From positions 387,122 through 416,002 of the forward strand of contig NMRA01000405.1 in assembly GCA_002633005.1 (NCBI GenBank): a DNA stretch of 28,881 bases. Reading direction: 5' to 3'. Below, piece by piece: positions 1-10,000 of the stretch (positions within the stretch are counted from its first letter, which is position 1; every line of letters begins with the position of its first letter). Made by a program: the position numbers and the translations under genes. A model generated the notes under the pieces. The model saw nothing but the letters and a program-made list of their open reading frames with translations, did no database searches and was not told the DNA's origin. This DNA comes from Phoronis australis (Eukaryota; Phoronida; Phoronidae).

Positions 1-72
1 ATCCACCCATCCATCCACCCATCCACCTATCCACCCACCAACCCAGCCACCCACCCACACACACACACCCAC
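1..72. repeat. Low-complexity CCAC/CCAT repeat grading into CA repeat
   Basis: An imperfect tetranucleotide array of ATCC and CACC units runs from the window edge and grades into a short CA run at about 55-68. It lies downstream of the NIDO exon on the minus strand, so it would be intronic there. It is probably cut by the window edge. Confidence 0.9.
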
Positions 73-101
73 ATCCATACGCACGTCTGTAAAAAAAACA
101 G

Positions 102-141
102 TGCAGGTGGTCTGATGTCATTTGCTATGCATCAGACGTGC
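102..141. repeat. 40-bp dispersed repeat containing an 8-bp inverted repeat, copy 1
   Basis: This 40-bp block matches 23019-23058 at 36 of 40 positions. Both copies keep the arms GTCTGATG and CATCAGAC, 12 bases apart, and the same flanking TGCAGGTG and GTGC. Neither copy lies in a recognised coding region. It may be the end or internal hairpin of a small dispersed element, but the element's full extent is not visible. Confidence 0.6.
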
Positions 142-188
142 GCGTGTCCGAATGTCAAAATCAGGCAAAATAGTCATTGGGGTTTTAC

Positions 189-485
189 CTTTAGTCCTTG
201 ACCTGGTCTTGTGGTTGAACCATAAAATGTCACGTTGTGCCATGTAACTATTATGGCAATTGCGGCATTGAAAGTGGAGATTCCTTTTAAAGCAGACCGC
301 ACTAGACCAGTTGCTTTTTTGAGCTGTGACCCAGATGTCACCTGTCTGTAGAGAACCTTGCCAATACCCTCGCGTGTGTCGACGTCTGCCCAGTATGGGG
401 ATATTATTTTCCGACTTTGTGGAAAACGGAGTGGTGAATACACGTCAAGCCCTCCGTCTAGGGAAAGTATTCCATTAGTACAAAT
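189..485 (-). CDS. NIDO-domain protein, internal exon (second half of the NIDO domain)
   Basis: This is an internal exon of a host gene encoding a NIDO domain, the extracellular module found in nidogen, mucin-4, tectorin-like and related secreted or membrane proteins. The translation contains NGILSLDGG, then SRKIISPYWADVDTR, then VLYRQVTS and VTWHNVTFYGS. These are the family's 'TNG..SF.G', 'I.PFWADVDTR', 'YYRQ' and 'TW..V.YYG' blocks in order. On the minus strand a pyrimidine-rich tract ending in ATTTTAG precedes base 485, and AAG|GTAAAA follows base 189, giving 297 bp or exactly 99 codons with no stop. The upstream exon at 6155-6306 supplies the first half of the domain and joins in phase 0. 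The following exon lies beyond the left edge. The donor could instead be a few codons earlier at a CAG|GTCAAG site. The rest of the protein is unknown, so the gene cannot be named. Confidence 0.8.
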
Positions 486-1156
486 CTAAAATTGAGATAA
501 AAATCAAGCCATGAAGTTGCATTTTCGTAACAAGGAAGGCAAGACGTCTGATCAGAATTAGGCAGACCCGTTTTTACAAATGCTTGTGATAAGCCGTTTT
601 GCGGGTAACTAACATAACATTAAAGTGTAATATGATTATATTCTGAACACCCACGAGGGGGAACAGTGCCAGACCTTATGAGGGGCATGATGTGGCAAGA
701 TTACACAAAACATTTAGTTTTTAAAGTCACAATTCTTGTCTGATCTTCAAAATTCAACAATCTAACCACGGGTACTTTTCACGAACTATTCAAATATGCT
801 GATTAAAATTGTCAAAACGAAAAACTAAAATGGTATTGTCACCCCCAGTTTATGATGGGTACCACTATCCAGAGAACGACAACTCAGTAGCATGGGCGAT
901 ATACAGTAATATACTACAACAACTCGATGTACGCAACCCAGTCGAGATACTCAATCTCGACCGGTGAGGGTGTCGACGTAGGATTCTTTTCTTGCAGCTA
1001 CCAGCTGAAGGACATTTCAAAAGTTTCATATCATTTATGCCCATCAGCTAACACTGTTCGGATAGTTTTATAGAAATGGGTTATGTGTTGGCAGCAAATT
1101 TTCTTTAACGTAGATGCATTTCAAAACAACATTGGCTTCTGCCGGTTCTAGTTTCC
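486..1156 (-). other. Intron of the NIDO gene beyond the gypsy pol end; no gene seen
   Basis: This stretch lies between the NIDO exon and the end of the decayed gypsy pol. Given the element's orientation, a 3' long terminal repeat would be expected here. I compared it by eye with 4.9-6.1 kb and found no convincing direct repeat. A short palindromic stretch around 945-960 (GTCGAGAT...ATCTCGAC) is the only structure noted. Confidence 0.4.
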
Positions 1157-2868
1157 TCAAAGTCCTCTCATATCGCACGCTCTTGTATTGGTAGACAATG
1201 CAGTAGTTATGTTGTGACTTCGTGGTTCGATATGACTTTGTGGTAGTTCATGTTTGGTGTCTGGATTTGAGTCATGAAGGTGACCTCTGTTTCCTCTATT
1301 GGTGTGCCCATTGACGTCCATCAGATAACAACTCGGTGCCATTTTCTCTTGCACAATAGAAGAAATCCAGCTGAAGATTTGCTTAGCTCCGAACTGGTTG
1401 CCCAACCACAAGTTCGGGAAGTGGTCTTGTGTGTCTATCGAGGTAGTGTTTAACCTTTTTTCTCTTCGTAACCTCACACTGTAGCTGAGGTTGGTGAAAA
1501 TCACTGTGGTATGGTAGGAGTAGTTGCTTTCTTCTTGTCATCAACCGTTGTATTTTAGAACTCGCCATACAAGGGTTATTGGTATTTTTTCATTCGAGTA
1601 CACTGTGTACTCCGTTTGTAGTGACAATGGGCTTCAGCTTGTATATCGGTGTCAACGAAATCAAAATAGACACCTATTACGGTCATGTAATGCCGCCTGT
1701 TTCAAGGTAATCACTAGGAACGATTCCCAAGGATACTTCGGCACTGGATGAGTGGTTGGTTGACATGTGCCGAGACAGCTTCTGGGCAGGTTTGACACCT
1801 CTGAACTGTTTCATTTAGCCGGTTTTTCATATTCGGCCAATGTGTAATGTCTCTTGCCGTGTTGACGTGTTCTGTTTTCCAAGATAAGATACATGTCAGT
1901 GCTCGCGAATAGCGTCATGATTGTTGTGTATCTGTTGGACAGGATGCCTTCGATGTTCACTAGAGACAGTTTGTTGGGGAAAAAAATTTCCTCCTGCATG
2001 TTGCATGGCACGAATAACTCTGTTCCATGGCTCCAGTCCGTATTAGGTAAGTAGGCTGCAGAGCGAGTGTCACTGAAATACATCGTAGGATCTTCCTAGC
2101 ACACCAAATTCATAAGAATTCCTGAAGTCAAAGTCACATTCGCTGAAGGCGTATTGAACTGGTAATATAGGCTTTGAAAATATACTCTTCAAAGGCTTGT
2201 GGTAGCTCAGTATCAACAATGTATCCTCTCCATGGATGTACTGCTCGACTCAAACTGTCGTAAAGGCAATTGGCAAACATCCTTCTCTAGATGAGCGTTA
2301 GTAGACTCCGAGGGGATCAATGCATGTGATGACAAAACTACAGGGTGGTTCTCCTGTGAGAGGACTGCACATAGGCCAATATCAAAGCAATCGTTTACTC
2401 ATAATACATCGTTTGTAATGCCCTAGTACTTCATTACTGGCGTAATAGTGAGGAGAGTTTTGATCTGTTGGACGGCTTTGTCATTTCTGGCTTCCAATTG
2501 AATATAGTGTAAGCGAGCGTAAAGCTTCTCAATTGTTCACAGACAGGGCTCAGTAATATACCAGGTAAGTTACCTTACCGATCAATTGTGGAACTCCAGC
2601 AATGTCAGTCGGAGTTGGCCTGTACTTTACAGCTTTGACTTTCACCGTGTCAGTCCGGAGCTCTTATGAAGAGAACATACATGTACAGCGTATGTAGCAT
2701 GTATGAAACACGTGGCAGTGTGTACTTCAGCTTCCTGTTTCAGACCTCGTTCTGGACAATTCAAGAGCCAATTGGAGGCAGCGTGATGTGATTGGTTTGC
2801 TTTGTCATTATGAGTCGTTAGCACCGGAGACTATGATGTCATCTTCCATGACAGCTACATTGCAAAGG
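1157..2868 (-). pseudogene. Ty3/gypsy RT end, RNase H and integrase (broken)
   Basis: From 2868 downward the minus strand gives the RT catalytic region (VAVMEDDIIVSG, matching the family's 'hxDDhlh'), then ERGLKQEAE, then YRPTPTDIAGVPQLIG, then KAVQQIKTLLTITPVMKY. RNase H follows: GLCAVLSQENHPV, ALIPSEST, RLQRM and DTRSAAYLP, the last three matching 'ALTPSE', 'RLQRM' and 'DTLSRAYLP'. Integrase follows: an RCQTC zinc-finger half near 1809, VYFDFVDTD near 1680, then IQRLMTRRKQLLLP and LDRHTRPLPELVVGQPVR near 1540-1385. The C-terminal domain reads CYLMDVNGHTNRGNRGHL near 1330-1280, with a stop at 1157-1159. The integrase core is too short, since only about 40 codons separate VYFDFVDTD from IQRLMTRR, so an internal deletion is inferred. 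Multiple stops show the sequence is dead. Confidence 0.85.
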
Positions 2869-2877
2869 CCTCCCAAG
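2864..2877. repeat. Target-site duplication of the Tx1/L1-like LINE, left copy
   Basis: The 14 bp AAAGGCCTCCCAAG here match AAAGACCTCCCAAG at 4250-4263 with one mismatch. The perfect core is CCTCCCAAG at 2869-2877 and 4255-4263. Removing the insert plus one copy rejoins the antisense gypsy RT reading, which supports this as the true target site. Confidence 0.85.
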
Positions 2878-2884
2878 AGTTAAA

Positions 2885-4036
2885 ATGTTAAATATTATTC
2901 TTTTTAACAAGGCTATAAAAATTTCATGGATAAAGAGATTACTTAATTCTGAATCAAAATGGGTGAAATTGTTTGAACTTGAAACAGGGATTGCAAAGTC
3001 AAATATTATAAATTTTGGAAATGTTTTTATTAAATACCATACTGAAGTAATCAATCCTTTTTGGAACGAAGTTCTAAGTAACTGGTCTTTTTTCATTAGT
3101 AAACAGCCCCATAAAGATGCGAACGATTTACTCTCAACAAGTTTATGGCATAACGATGAAATACTAATAGACAGAAAATCTATCTTCTTTAGCAAGTATG
3201 CTAGTGGTGGTGTTCTTTTTATTAATGACCTACTTGATGAAAATAATAGATTTTACTCATTTACTGAATTCAAAAAGATCTCGAACATATCTACAAACTT
3301 TTTGGAATATTGTTCTCTGATTGAGTCTGTTAGGTCGTTTCTGAGGAGAACACCATTACAAATGCAGTTAATTAAGATATATGGACCAATAATACCTTTT
3401 AATATCCGTAATTTTTTAAACTGCACATCAATATGTAAAATGATATATGAAAGTGTCTGCCACAACAACATTTTGCCTATTGCCCAAAAAAAATTTCAAA
3501 AGGAAGGTTATAACTTTCGAAGTGATGACTGGAAAAAATTATATTCAATGTCTTTTAAAACTACCTATGATTTCAAGTTATGTACACTGCAGTTTAAACT
3601 ATTACATAGAATACTTGTAACCAACTCTTTTCTTAGAAAAATTAACCTGGTGGACTCTGATGTATGTACTTTCTGTCATTCACAAAGTGAAACAGTGGAT
3701 CACATCTTTTTCGAATGCAATAATGTAAAAACATTGATAGGAGAATTACGCATTTGGGTGTTGTTGGTAAAAGGTATAAATATGGTTATTGACAAAAAAA
3801 CAATGTTTTTTGGGATGCCCATAAGTAATGAAAATAAAGTTTTAAATTGGATACTTTTGCAATTAAAACATTTTATTTACCTATCCAGGTGTAAAAAAAT
3901 AATCCCCAGTTTCTGTCAGTTCCTTAAGATATTAGAAAGAGAATTTTATATTCAAAGAAGGATTTTATTAAATAATGGTAATTTAGATGAATACCATGCA
4001 ACCTGGAGAAACTGGTTAACCATAACTTTTGCCTGA
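2885..4036 (+). CDS. C-terminal fragment of a Tx1/L1-type LINE ORF2 protein (zinc-binding RT end)
   Basis: The frame encodes 383 residues without a stop and corresponds to the region after the reverse transcriptase fingers and palm in Tx1/L1-type ORF2 proteins. Near the start, ISWIKRLLN matches the conserved post-RT segment, and WHNDEILIDRKSIFFSKYAS followed by GVLFINDLLDENNRFYS is the familiar 'W.N..I...K..F...W...GI..i.DLl.e.G.f.s' block. Around residues 237-246 is LQFKLLHRILVTN. A zinc knuckle follows with Cys261, Cys264, His273 and Cys278 (C-x2-C-x8-H-x4-C). The catalytic RT domain and endonuclease are absent because the insertion is 5'-truncated, so the annotated ATG is merely the first internal methionine. 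It is unlikely to be expressed as a functional protein. Confidence 0.85.
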   Translation: MLNIILFNKAIKISWIKRLLNSESKWVKLFELETGIAKSNIINFGNVFIKYHTEVINPFWNEVLSNWSFFISKQPHKDANDLLSTSLWHNDEILIDRKSIFFSKYASGGVLFINDLLDENNRFYSFTEFKKISNISTNFLEYCSLIESVRSFLRRTPLQMQLIKIYGPIIPFNIRNFLNCTSICKMIYESVCHNNILPIAQKKFQKEGYNFRSDDWKKLYSMSFKTTYDFKLCTLQFKLLHRILVTNSFLRKINLVDSDVCTFCHSQSETVDHIFFECNNVKTLIGELRIWVLLVKGINMVIDKKTMFFGMPISNENKVLNWILLQLKHFIYLSRCKKIIPSFCQFLKILEREFYIQRRILLNNGNLDEYHATWRNWLTITFA

Positions 4037-4254
4037 CAACATCCTACTAAGAGTAAGTGGGGGGGCGGGTGCGTGTGGCGTGTATGTTAAGGGTGAGAAT
4101 GGCTTGATTTTTTTCTTACATATCTGTATTTCTGTTCTGTATACCAAATTGTGATACTTGACGGTAATCTGTTGCAACTAATGTACTTGTATACTGTATT
4201 GTTTATTGTTTCGTGTAAATTGTAAATACCCATGCTAGAGAAAATAAAAAAAGA
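4037..4254 (+). other. 3' UTR and A-rich tail of the Tx1/L1-like LINE
   Basis: This non-coding stretch of about 200 bp follows the ORF2 stop and ends in AATAAAA followed by a short A run directly against the right target-site duplication. It is GT-rich early (a G run near 4059-4070) and AT-rich later. The tail is short and interrupted rather than a clean poly(A). Confidence 0.7.
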
Positions 4255-4263
4255 CCTCCCAAG
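4250..4263. repeat. Target-site duplication of the Tx1/L1-like LINE, right copy
   Basis: This is the right-hand partner of 2864-2877: 13 of 14 bases are identical, including the perfect core CCTCCCAAG. The first bases overlap the A-rich LINE tail, so the certain duplication is 9 bp. Confidence 0.85.
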
Positions 4264-4900
4264 CATTGGCAAGATGGCGTAGAAATTTCTCTGGACTCGA
4301 CGCGAGACCAAATGAAATACAACTCCATCGCATTCTTCCCCAAGGGGTACATAAGTTGGTTAGATGCTTGAGGCCTAATCTAAGACAGCTTGTAAGAGGC
4401 TGGCATTGGGTCTGCCACTGAGAAGATTTTGGTCTTGGGGTAATATCATCGACCTTTGGAAGCGTGTTGTGGTTTCACGTAATGGCTTTGTTCAAGGGAC
4501 TCGAATCGAAACAAACTTAAATCTTGCTTGGCTTGCTAACGACATCCAAGCATGCTCCTGATCCATGGAGTAGACTACGTGACTTTTGGATGAACTCCCA
4601 TGTCTATTAGTTCATAAATATTTTTTCAGATTTGGTTTCATCGTCTTGCGTTCTGGACCAGCTGCACTGTCGGGTCCTTGTCAGTATTATAAGTACCAGG
4701 AAGTTTTCCTAAACGAATGTATCTTTGTATTCGGCGAGCACTTCATCTTTCGACACGGGTTCGGTATCAGGGTAGATGACGTTGACAAGGTCATCTAACT
4801 GAACTCAATGAGGGCTTCTGAATCTCAAGTAGACAATGGCGAGTTTCGACCATCTTTCATGACCTAGATCAGATTGCCAATTTGCCGCCTTTGTGATGGT
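4264..4900 (-). pseudogene. Ty3/gypsy reverse transcriptase, N-terminal half (broken)
   Basis: Reading the minus strand from about 4870 downward in shifting frames gives, in order, YKDTF and GKLPGTY, then DPTVQLV, then ELIDMGVHPKVT, then VSKPSKI-stop-VCFDSSPLNKAI, then TLPKVDDITPRP, then KIFSVADP and finally TPWGRMRW followed by FGLASSPEKF. These correspond to the conserved gypsy RT blocks from the pre-RT 'GKLPGTYHI' region through the 'LDPRDLNKAI', 'PT.DDI' and 'TPFGRYRW..LPFGL.SAPE.FQ' motifs. At least four frame changes or stops occur in about 600 bp. The reading runs into the LINE target-site copy at 4263 and resumes at 2868. It is non-functional. Confidence 0.85.
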
Positions 4901-6154
4901 TATAACCATCTCGCCCTATCTACACATTGTCTACACAATTGTCAATGTATGCTCTGTCTTGCTCAATACAAGGATATTTTTTCATTCATCACGGAAGGAA
5001 AATTATCGAAATAGTTGAGCATTTGTTAGATATGTTGAGAATGATTCTGTGAGCCGTAAATGATGAGAATCATTGATCATTATATTTGAGAGCCTGAGGA
5101 TGAACCGCCAAGGTTCTCAACAAAAACTTAAATTGTCCTCTTGGTCTCTGTAATATTGCATAGAAGTATCTCCATACTTGTGGTTTTACGCACTTTTTTC
5201 TTAGTAAACGTACGACAGTTGTTTTATAATACTCCTCTATAACGAGGTCGGATGTGTCCAATCGAAGGTCCAGGAATAAAAGAAAACTGTGTTCTTGTGC
5301 AGACGTTCTCTTCATTGTTGCAGTTAACATCGGCCACTATCCCACTGTATTCCAATGCAAGAGCGTGTGTTATTCCGAGGTTAATGAGACCACAATGAGA
5401 AGATACTATAGTGCTTTGTGTAATAGCACTTGTGTATGGAGTATCTTTTTTGAAAACACTCAAGAATGGCTCGTTGGGGGAGATCTCGTCAGACTCCGTT
5501 TGTGCACGTGGCAGAATGTTTGAATGTATATGGCGCTCGAACTGGTACCAAAATTAAAACTTTTAAGTTATACTGTGTTGAGGGCTCGTACTGCTGAACA
5601 ATGTCCAAGACAAATTCAGTGCGTCTACAAATTTATGAATTAGTGCTTGGAAGGTCAGTACACAGCGTCACAATTTGAGGGTTTTGGCAGTTTCGCGAAA
5701 CCCCACAATCCAGTTTCACAACCGAAAACGAGAACGGTTTGTTCTTCGAGGTCTACACAATTTGTTGCAATTTGAAGATTGCACAGTTTGTGCATTTGCG
5801 ACAGTTTGTGATTTTAAAAAGCGCCCAGTCACACTAAAGCCTCTCTTCGTGCCGTCTAAACACGGATGAAACGGGTGTGCCGGCTACAGAGTTCTTTTTA
5901 TATGAGTACAAATATTTGTCGGTTCCCACTCGGATGCTTTCCAGTTTCCGAGGTCGATATCAAAACTACACTAGTGTGACCCTTTTCTTACAAATTTAAA
6001 CGTTCTAGTTTAAATAGCTTGAAGGCAAGAGTAGACTCAGGTTTATGCAAGTTCAAATGAACACAAAGTTTCTGTTTCTTTGGAAGAAAAACAAAGTGTC
6101 ATTACAATTGATCTGTTTAAAATTGGTACGGCTAAATGGTGGCAAACTACTTAC
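4901..6154 (-). other. NIDO-gene intron beyond recognisable gypsy pol; no gene identified
   Basis: If the gypsy element was once complete, its gag and 5' long terminal repeat would lie here on the minus strand. A minus-strand frame at 5224-5463 is open for 79 codons but has no zinc knuckle or other gag signature I can defend. Nothing else in this stretch is recognisable by motif. Confidence 0.35.
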
Positions 6155-6306
6155 CCATATTTTTTGATATGTTTCACCAAAGAACTTAAAAGGAACTTCA
6201 AGATCAAGGAGTTGGAACCCGTCGTCAGCCAGTGGCATCAGCGTATCATTGACGCATGCCCCATAGTCGAAAAGCTTCGACCCTCGCTTACAAAACTGTT
6301 CTTTGC
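6155..6306 (-). CDS. NIDO-domain protein, internal exon (first half of the NIDO domain)
   Basis: On the minus strand this exon reads LFDYGACVNDTLMPLADDG and then EVPFKFFGETYQKIW. This matches the start of the NIDO domain, which in family members runs 'LFPYG...GD..L...DDGSS..I.L..PFPFFG..Y..IYV'. The 3' boundary is strong: TGG|GTAAGT after base 6155. The 5' boundary is less certain. An acceptor ending ATAATGCAG before 6306 gives 152 bp and a phase-1 upstream intron; an alternative acceptor ending AACAG before 6295 gives 141 bp. An in-frame TAA lies just upstream, so the exon cannot extend much further. The next exon (485-189) continues the domain in phase 0. Earlier exons, including any signal peptide, were not found. 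Confidence 0.78.
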
Positions 6307-6946
6307 CTGCATTATAATGACCACGAAAACTTTAACATTAAATACACTTTCGACGGTTCACGGCTTATGCAGCAATAAACAATACCTTTCCATCGTCAAG
6401 AAAATTATTTTGATCATGTAGTGCAAAAGTTGTTTCCTGGAAAAAGAAACTTAAATGATGATTGAATTTATATGTTTGCCTCCACATTTCCTGAAAACTG
6501 AGTAAGAGAATATCACACATTCCCCTTGGTGTAGATTACAACATTAAAATATAAGCTTGTGCAACGAATATACTGCTAAATTCAAGCTCGTCTTTCAAAC
6601 GTAAGTTTATGGCAATAGAAACATGTTTGTCATGAAGACGTATAAATCTTGTTTACTCTTCCTAGCTCTCTACCACACCAGTGCCATTGCGCTACTCTTG
6701 AAACTGCAGTATCACAAGTTGACTGTGGGTTTAGTTTAAAATGTGGATGGAGAGAGAATGATTAAATCCAGTAATTATTTTATTATATAATAATCACTTA
6801 TTAAAATAAATGAAACCTAATGTTAGTTTATTACAATAACAGTGAAGAGTAACTACGTTGTGAGGATTACTTCAATCAGTTAACCATAAAGAATCAAACG
6901 TCTTATCTGCTATCCAAGCTGTAGGACTCGACACACAATTAATACA
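6307..6946. other. No gene recognised
   Basis: This is AT-rich non-coding sequence. On the minus strand it would be the intron upstream of the NIDO exon. I found no protein motif or repeat that I can support here. Confidence 0.4.
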
Positions 6947-7010
6947 TATAAAAGCTTATGGAGATTCCGTGAAAGACCCAAAGGGTCCGCTGACCACGGA
7001 ACCTCCAAAG
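6947..7010 (-). mobile_element. LINE 3'-end fragment with conserved hairpin (relative of the 12.5-17.2 kb LINE)
   Basis: Read on the minus strand, about 48 bp match the 3' end of the plus-strand LINE at 17078-17125 with four differences, ending in CTCCATAAGC. The matching block folds into a two-part hairpin: outer arms TTCCGTG and CACGGAA (7001-6995 and 6971-6965), and an inner stem GGACCC/GGGTCT with a three-base loop. Sequence on either side diverges, so this is either a short 3' fragment or an old, related family sharing the same 3' structure. Confidence 0.65.
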
Positions 7011-10000
7011 GCACACAATAATATGGAAACCTTTTTGGAATGTATATTATTAGCTGTACCAAACTTAGTAGGTCATGTTCCAAAACTGACAACATATTTT
7101 AGGAGATTGCCCTTATTTTGGTTGCTTGGTTGAGATGCTGTTCGCAGTGAACTTGGAATGCCAAAATACATATGGAATTCCGAGTTTGCTCAAGCAAAAA
7201 TGTCAAGACTAAGCAAGCAAGTTTTTGAAATTATTATCACAGAAATTCAAACGAGTTCATGAGCCAATAAACCCACAGGGCTTCAAAACTACGAGCCAAT
7301 TTGCAGGCAGTATGGGGCACGTTAGTATTTGCTATCCATTTCAATTCCATTTTTGGTGGGAGCATTTTGACATGTATAATTTCGTCTTTTACCCCAGTTC
7401 CTTTCGCGGCAATTAACTTCAGAACAAACGATATCTGATTTTCGAAATAGCAGCACCACATGGAAAATCCTGCCTGAAGGTTGTCAGGTCTTTGGTGGTA
7501 CAGTCGTTCAGCACCACCCACAAACCCCAAGTAATGCGAACAGAGGTTTCAACTTATTGTTGTAAACCTGATTTAATACCTGGAATCTAATGTCGTAAAA
7601 TTTCTACGGCTTTGAGGTGGAGCAACTACTGCATACCCGTTAAAATACATCGTTAGACGCTTTTCAAGATTCTGGCTGTGACTGTCGGTGGGTGGCACTG
7701 CAGGCAGCTTTATTTCGTGTGAAACCTAAGCAAGCCGCAGTAAATACTCTTTCCGATAATTCGAAGCACTAATTTTTCATCCTTCTTCGGCTTTGGGACA
7801 TTAAAAGAGCGAAAATGGGGCGAAGTTTATTTCAGAAGTAGAAACCATCGTAGCTACCAGCCATCTTCAAATTCTGTCCACCAAACTTGTGAGTTGGATC
7901 AAGCGGAAGTCACATTCGTGCTATAGAGAGCGCCATTACGAAAAGCCCGCTATTGGCATCCGAGCATTCTCATGCACAACATGCTTGAACCCCGGCATTA
8001 ACGTTGTTGTTTCGTCTGTTTTGCATTGCCCTTGTGTTAAAATCTGAATGCAACGAATATTCAAGTGATTCAGGACAAAAAAGCGTACTTGCGACTCAAT
8101 TGATGTGCCAATGACGCGGTGCGTGGTCACATTATTGACACTGGAAATGGGCACGCGATGCAATTGAGACGATTACTAGGACGACGTCAACGACAATCCA
8201 ATGGCATATTGCCTTAACGTTTGTCGGGATAGTGTAAAAACCCAATTTGTTCCAAAACATGGTTTGCGCAGGAAATTCGTTGCACACACTTTTCTTAATA
8301 GCTAGATGAAAACTGAGGATTATAATATGTAATGAGCAGTACGAAAATACCCTCTCGCTATATTCAATTACATGTACAACATAAAGCCTACCATCTTGCA
8401 TTTGCAGTCTGCTCACAACCGCAACACACTCTCGTGCGCTCTCATATTGTTTATTTCGCAATTTGACCCTTTTGGCGTCTTCCATGGGACTCTGTCATTT
8501 CCGGTCGCCTGTTTTAACCCTGAAGACAACCAGTGGCTACTTCATCAGAATTTACAACAAACAGACGACAAAATAACTTCTTGCATATTAGTGCTCACCT
8601 TGCGCTGTGATTGAGTAGACCCAGATACATGTATGAAGAAACCATACGTGATAAAGAACTTCTTGCCTTTTCATCCACCGCATTTCGACGCTTTAAGGCA
8701 TTTAAGCTACCTGCCACAAACCGTATATAACTTCAGAATACCTGAATGCTCTCGTCGTTCTACATACACCTGAAAATACTAAACTTGTTGGAATAACCTC
8801 TGAAGCACAAGGTGTAGGACCTTGTCTAATTTATGGGAAAGATACATGGATTACGTCTCTCTCAAAAAAATCCGCTGAAAATACGTTTCGCATGTTGTCG
8901 AAGTCATCAAAATTTTTAATTTTCAGGAACCAAAATTTTTGTTATTACACAGATAAATACTTTACTTTATTTTGCAAGAAACTTTCACTTCCTCGTAGTT
9001 GGCGATATCTTGTGGAGTCTTTCGTAATTTGGGATTTTCACGACGTTCTCTCGTCTACAGAACGCACGCCTATTTTCTGATTATAAAATCAAAAGTAGAT
9101 GCGCATTGTGTTTTCATGGCAAAAACGTCGTTCATTCAGAAATATAACATTTCAGTGAACACTCGGCTGGTTTTACTACTGGCTCTCGTGAGTTAATTTC
9201 TTTCATTGTCGCCGCCAACGACAAAAACACACGATTCTAAACTATACAATTAATTCCAGATCTTCAAAGGACACCATTCATTATCAAAGTGGAGGGTAAA
9301 ATGCTAAAGAGCTCGCAAAATACACAATGCGAACACCTGAGCCAGTTGCATAATACGACACGTTTTCATAACATTACATGGAACGCCGAAGCTACTCGGT
9401 CGAACCGTGCTCAGATTAATTCATACTATTTATGCCATTTCTATAAGCAACTAGCACCTGTATCTCGATTTTTGATAAAGATGAGATCATCCATGCATCA
9501 CGCAAACAAAGACATACTCGAGATTGATTTTTGTCACAGAACATTGTTTTCCGCTGAGATGCTAGGTTGTTGTGCATTACGAAATTGACCGTAAATTTGA
9601 GGTCAAAATCGCTGGTATGACATTGTTGAAAACAATTTATGGATTGATTTACGTCTCGATGACAAATGCTGTTAAACTCGTTATGGTAATGGAGACGTTT
9701 CTGTATGTTATCACCATTTACATTGCCTACATGCATGTGAGTGGTGGTCTCTACTTTATCTAGATACCGTGTAACGTGTTTTTCAGCCAAGTTGGAAAAC
9801 CTGTTTAGTACAGGTACATGTATGTGAAATTGCGCCATATAACAGGACGAGCACGCTGTATATGCGCGTTTAAGACACGAAATTAGCACTACAACTTGGT
9901 ATATATCGGGGCACTCGCTTTTAGCATAAAGGTTGGTTTATGTAGATGGAAGTAATAAATACTTTCTTAACAAGGTTTCAGAAGGTTGGAGAAAGGATGT

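Larger units (their letters stand above)
2878..4254 (+). mobile_element. 5'-truncated Tx1/L1-like LINE inserted in the gypsy RT
   Basis: The insert is 1377 bp and contains only the 3' end of a non-LTR retrotransposon: the C-terminal part of ORF2, a 3' UTR of about 210 bp and a short A-rich tail (AAAATAAAAAAAG). It is flanked by a 14-bp imperfect direct repeat. Truncation from the 5' end and a target-site duplication are hallmarks of target-primed reverse transcription. The 383-codon reading frame is uninterrupted, unlike the shredded gypsy sequence around it, so this insertion is much younger than its host element. Confidence 0.88.
1157..4900 (-). mobile_element. Decayed Ty3/gypsy LTR retrotransposon (pol region), interrupted by a LINE
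   Basis: On the minus strand, short frame-shifted translations follow the order of a Ty3/gypsy pol from high to low coordinates: the region before RT, RT, RNase H, the integrase zinc finger and core start, and the integrase C-terminal domain. The 1377-bp LINE at 2878-4254 splits the RT. I could not identify gag, protease, long terminal repeats or a primer-binding site, so 4900 is only the limit of recognisable homology. Many stops and frameshifts show it is long dead. It sits in the intron between the two NIDO exons, on the same strand as the gene. Confidence 0.85.

Noticed and set aside
2581-2700. Plus-strand translation that resembles an extracellular segment of a Cys-loop receptor, apparently continuing across the LINE insertion.
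   Set aside because: The minus strand of the same bases gives ordered gypsy RT blocks (PTPTDIAGV, ERGLKQ) in line with neighbours on both sides. The plus-strand likeness is a shadow.
5532-5550. Minus-strand TGGTACCAGTTCGAGC as a possible retroelement primer-binding site.
   Set aside because: It is only about 650 bp from the RT side, leaving no room for a full gag. No long terminal repeat ending in CA adjoins it, and the complement does not fit a tRNA 3' end.
5828-5980. Possible MITE with inverted ends GTCACACTA and TAGTGTGAC, 153 bp.
   Set aside because: The nine-base ends do not extend convincingly, no target-site duplication is visible, and no second copy was seen in the window.
9416-9889. 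157-codon open frame on the minus strand.
   Set aside because: It has no recognisable motif or splice context. About one frame of this size is expected by chance in a 29-kb six-frame search.
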